64,000 nt of DNA from positions 560,001 through 624,000 of the forward strand of contig OX030968.1 in assembly GCA_943735955.1 (NCBI GenBank), read 5' to 3'. The position numbers and the translations under genes are program-made. Positions 61,372 to 64,000 of the stretch are shown in pieces. Under the pieces are notes generated by a model. That model made no database searches, was not told where the DNA came from, and saw nothing but the letters and a program-made list of their open reading frames with translations. Origin of the DNA: Piscicola geometra. Taxonomy: Eukaryota > Annelida > Clitellata > Hirudinida > Piscicolidae. Numbering within the stretch: position 1 is the stretch's first letter; each line of letters begins with the position of its first letter.

Positions 61372-63269
61372 TCAACTCAACAACTCCAACTCTCTCACCC
61401 ACACCCCCAAATCCTTCACCACCCCTTTCAGCCACCCAACCACCCACAACCCTTTCACCCACCCCACCCCTCCACCAACCCACTTTCCTACCCATTCCAC
61501 CCTCTCACCAACCCACTCCACCCCTTCACCAACCCCCCTTCGAAGCCATTCCACCCCTTCACCAACCCCCCTTCGAAGCCATTCCACCCACTCCCCCACC
61601 TTAATATCAATCTTGTAATCACCATCCATGCTTTTATACACAACCACAGCCACCACAGCCACCACAGCCACACAAACCACAAGCATCAACCTCCACAACA
61701 CACCCCAACACCCCCTCTCTCCCTCCACACGCCCCACCACCTTCATCCCAGCACCATTGCCCCCTTCAAAAACACCCCTCCTCCGCACCACGCCCTCAAA
61801 CCCTGTCCCCTTCCTACCCTTCTTCACCATGACAACCTCACCATCACCCTCACCATCGGAGTAGTCAGTGAGGAGGTCGTACTTGAAGGAGGAGTTGAGG
61901 GTGTCGGAGGCCGACCTGTTCGACTCGAGGAACGTCTCGTTGGCTGACTTCAGCAGCGCCTCCATCTCCTGCGCCCGAGTCCGCGAGGAGGTGGTCAGGT
62001 GCGAGAAGGAGGTCGGGTAGGTGCGGAAGATGCCGTGCAGTTTGCCCTCATCACTGGTCGGGATGATGATGATGATGATGGATGATGATAATGGATGATG
62101 ATGATGATGGATGATGATGGATGATGATGGATGATGATGATGATGGATGATGATGATGATGATGATGATGGATGATGATGGATGATGATGGATGATGATG
62201 ATGGATGATGATGGATAAATGTATAGATTATAAGAATTAAATAAACAAACAATTTAATGGCATTAAATACTATTTAAAGTAATTGATTTAGAATATTTTT
62301 CATTTTTACTATCATTAACACCACAAACACCACCATCATGATCAGCATGAGCAACATCATCATCATCATCACTTACTCTCCATCACTCTCCACCCATCCA
62401 CCGTCATCTTCATCATCTTCATTGTATTTGCTTGTGACTCTTTTTGACAATCTAATACTGCAAAAAGATTATCAATCTATTATTGTTATAATAATCTATA
62501 ATTTATTTTTGTTATGTTAGCCTATAAAAAAATTTAATTATATGATTATTTTTAATTATATAAGCCATTTATAATAAAATATTAAATGATATAATTTAAC
62601 ATTGACAAAGATCATTAATGATAACAATTAACCAATTAACCAATAATGGATTGATTGCACAATCACATACTCAGTAACAATGGCCTTCTGACTCGAGACC
62701 TTGTCATCTCCTCCCCCTCCATCCACCATCACTCCATTGCTGACTTCTGCATCGACATGTGTGGGGGAGGTCTTGCTGGCAATGGTGGTGGACGAGGCTT
62801 GTCGACTTAGGTAGTGTTTCAGTTTTTTGGCGTAAACTTTCCTCGTAGATCCTGCATGGATCAAAAAGACCGATTGCAAAATATTTTATTTAATATTAAT
62901 TTAATTTAGAATGTAGAATGGCATGGACTTATTTTGATTTCATAAAAAGCTTCCAATTCTATGGTTAAAAGTGAACCAACGGGTGATCGGCCCAACTCCT
63001 GAGTCGAACTCCTTCAACTTCTTGTACAAGTCCTCATCAGACAAGTTTAGAATGTCCTCTTCATCGCCGCCATCTTGCTGCATTTGAAAGATTCATCCAA
63101 GCATTGCTCAAACTTAATAACACAATTTAACATTTTGTTAAACATTCATTATATATTTATTATTAATATTATTAAATAAATTATATTTAAATGTGTACAT
63201 TCGTAAGCATGCCAGGCTTACTTGCGATATTTGCACCGACTCTTGGAGCAAACGCTGGCTTTGCGACAT
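61372..63269 (-). CDS. LEM-domain inner nuclear membrane protein (emerin/LAP2-like)
   Basis: Likely tethers chromatin to the inner nuclear membrane through BAF. Four exons join in phase to 335 residues: 63222-63269, 62981-63077, 62671-62851, 61372-62053. Starts MSQSQRLLQESVQ. The LEM domain spans residues ~27-64: LSDEDLYKKLKEF, then VGPITRSTRKVYAKKLKHYL, with the diagnostic GPI..STRK.Y.KKL. A Ser/Thr-rich nucleoplasmic region follows, then one membrane segment (RLMLVVCVAVVAVVAVVVY). Unlike emerin, about 80 residues follow it; they are Val/Trp/Gly-rich with a repeat, WLRRGVGEGVE twice. LEMD2 and MAN1 have two membrane segments and emerin a very short tail, so an orthologue is not assigned. The repetitive tail coincides with low-complexity DNA (61480-61600). 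LEM identification is firm; the name is not. Confidence 0.85.
62058..62216 (-). repeat. GAT-rich repeat, LEM protein intron
   Basis: GGATGATGATGATGG units directly upstream (minus sense) of the acceptor of exon 61372-62053. Confidence 0.93.
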
Positions 63270-63619
63270 TATTTAATCAATATTCAATATTTTTGATCTA
63301 AAATAATTTGAATAGTAAATAAAAATATTTTTTGCAAAATAAACAAAGATTTTAATTTGAAAATTCAACTACAAAATTGCCCGGCTAAAAGCAAATTCCA
63401 AAAATGGCGAAGCGTGAAAATGCTTCTACAACTTCATAAATTGTAACGCCAAATTGAAATGCTGATGAAAATAATAATAATTTTATTTGAATTTTATTCA
63501 ACAATTATTTAAATAATTATTTCAACAAATAATTATAAAATTAATTAAAATCAAATGTTTAATTGAATAACACCACTCAATCAATCAATCAATCACCACG
63601 ACCACCATCTTCTGGTTCG

Positions 63620-64000
63620 TTATCTGTCTCTTTATCTCATGGTGTTCCATAGGGCTCAATCTTTAGTCCCTTACTTTTCATTCTCTACACCTCTGAACTA
63701 CCTAATATTATTTCTTCATCTTCCTTAGATAGTCAAATTTATGCTGATGACTCCTATACTTATACATCTTTCACTGACTTCTCATGACCTTTCTGCTAAT
63801 AAAATAATTCTCTGTCTTCAATCTATAATCTCTTGGGCTTCATTTATGTTTTTCAAACTAAACCCTGACAAATTTGAGCTCATATATTTCAATAGAACAT
63901 CAAAATCTTTACTGTCCCTTCCTTCTTTAGTTTTGTCTACCCCTTCCTCATTATCTCTAAACCCTTCATCTTCTATACGTAATTATATTGATATTAAAAA
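63620..64000 (+). mobile_element. Degenerate non-LTR retrotransposon (LINE) reverse transcriptase
   Basis: One frame reads SLSHGVP, stop, GSIFSPLLFILYTSELP, then QIYADDSYTY, the RT fingers/palm GVPQGS..GPLLF and YADD motifs. After a stop/frame change it continues SWASFMFFKLNPDKFELIYF, the conserved W..N.LKLNPDKTE segment of jockey/CR1-like elements. At least two in-frame stops show it is dead. It runs off the right edge. Confidence 0.88.

Overview
This is a eukaryotic, almost certainly invertebrate animal, window. It holds intron-rich genes with canonical GT-AG splice sites and unmistakable animal proteins: a GRK4/5/6-type receptor kinase, kinesin light chain, two polypeptide GalNAc-transferases with ricin-type lectin tails, a 14-exon homogentisate dioxygenase and a LEM-domain nuclear-envelope protein. 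Exons are GC-rich and short, introns are a few hundred bases, and intergenic DNA is AT-rich. An extraordinary share of the window is simple or short tandem repeats (ATCC, CA, AGT, ATC, AAC and many arrays of 16-36 bp units). A lophotrochozoan is plausible, but nothing seen fixes the phylum. I rebuilt gene models by hand: exon phases agree across every junction in the genes whose coordinates are listed, which is strong internal support.

Layout. 1-3403 (-): GRK, cut at its C-terminal side by the window edge, N-terminal exon not found. About 5145-5547 (-): doubtful small membrane-protein gene. 7303-9522 (+): cytosolic H-type ferritin, TATA-containing promoter at about 6.6-6.7 kb. 10602-13923 (-): galactose mutarotase, 10 exons. 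16715-26088 (+): kinesin light chain, 16 exons. 28163-28742 (-): mitochondrial ribosomal protein bL35m, 5' end unresolved. 30783-40241 (+): GalNAc-transferase A, 15 exons, with a 200-N assembly gap in intron 13. 46776-47885 (+): single-exon DXD-family glycosyltransferase resembling fungal inositol-phosphoceramide mannosyltransferases. 48194-54029 (-): GalNAc-transferase B, 13 exons. 55730-60516 (+): homogentisate 1,2-dioxygenase. 61372-63269 (-): LEM-domain protein. 63620-64000 (+): decayed LINE reverse transcriptase. A tRNA-derived SINE family has three copies, and a fragment of the dioxygenase gene lies 10 kb upstream of it at 45.6 kb.

The genes do not form one pathway. Three secretory-pathway glycosyltransferases sit together (30.8-54.0 kb); the rest look like ordinary housekeeping neighbours.

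The main unusual theme is how the introns are built. Several minisatellites are tandem amplifications of a splice junction itself: about 50 copies of exon end plus donor in GalNAc-transferase A intron 7, about 15 in its intron 14, four in a GRK intron, and four copies of an acceptor plus exon start in kinesin light chain. Many introns are G-rich after the donor and C-rich before the acceptor, so the two ends are complementary. Microsatellites have also entered coding exons (Thr-, Asn-, Gly- and Ala-rich runs).
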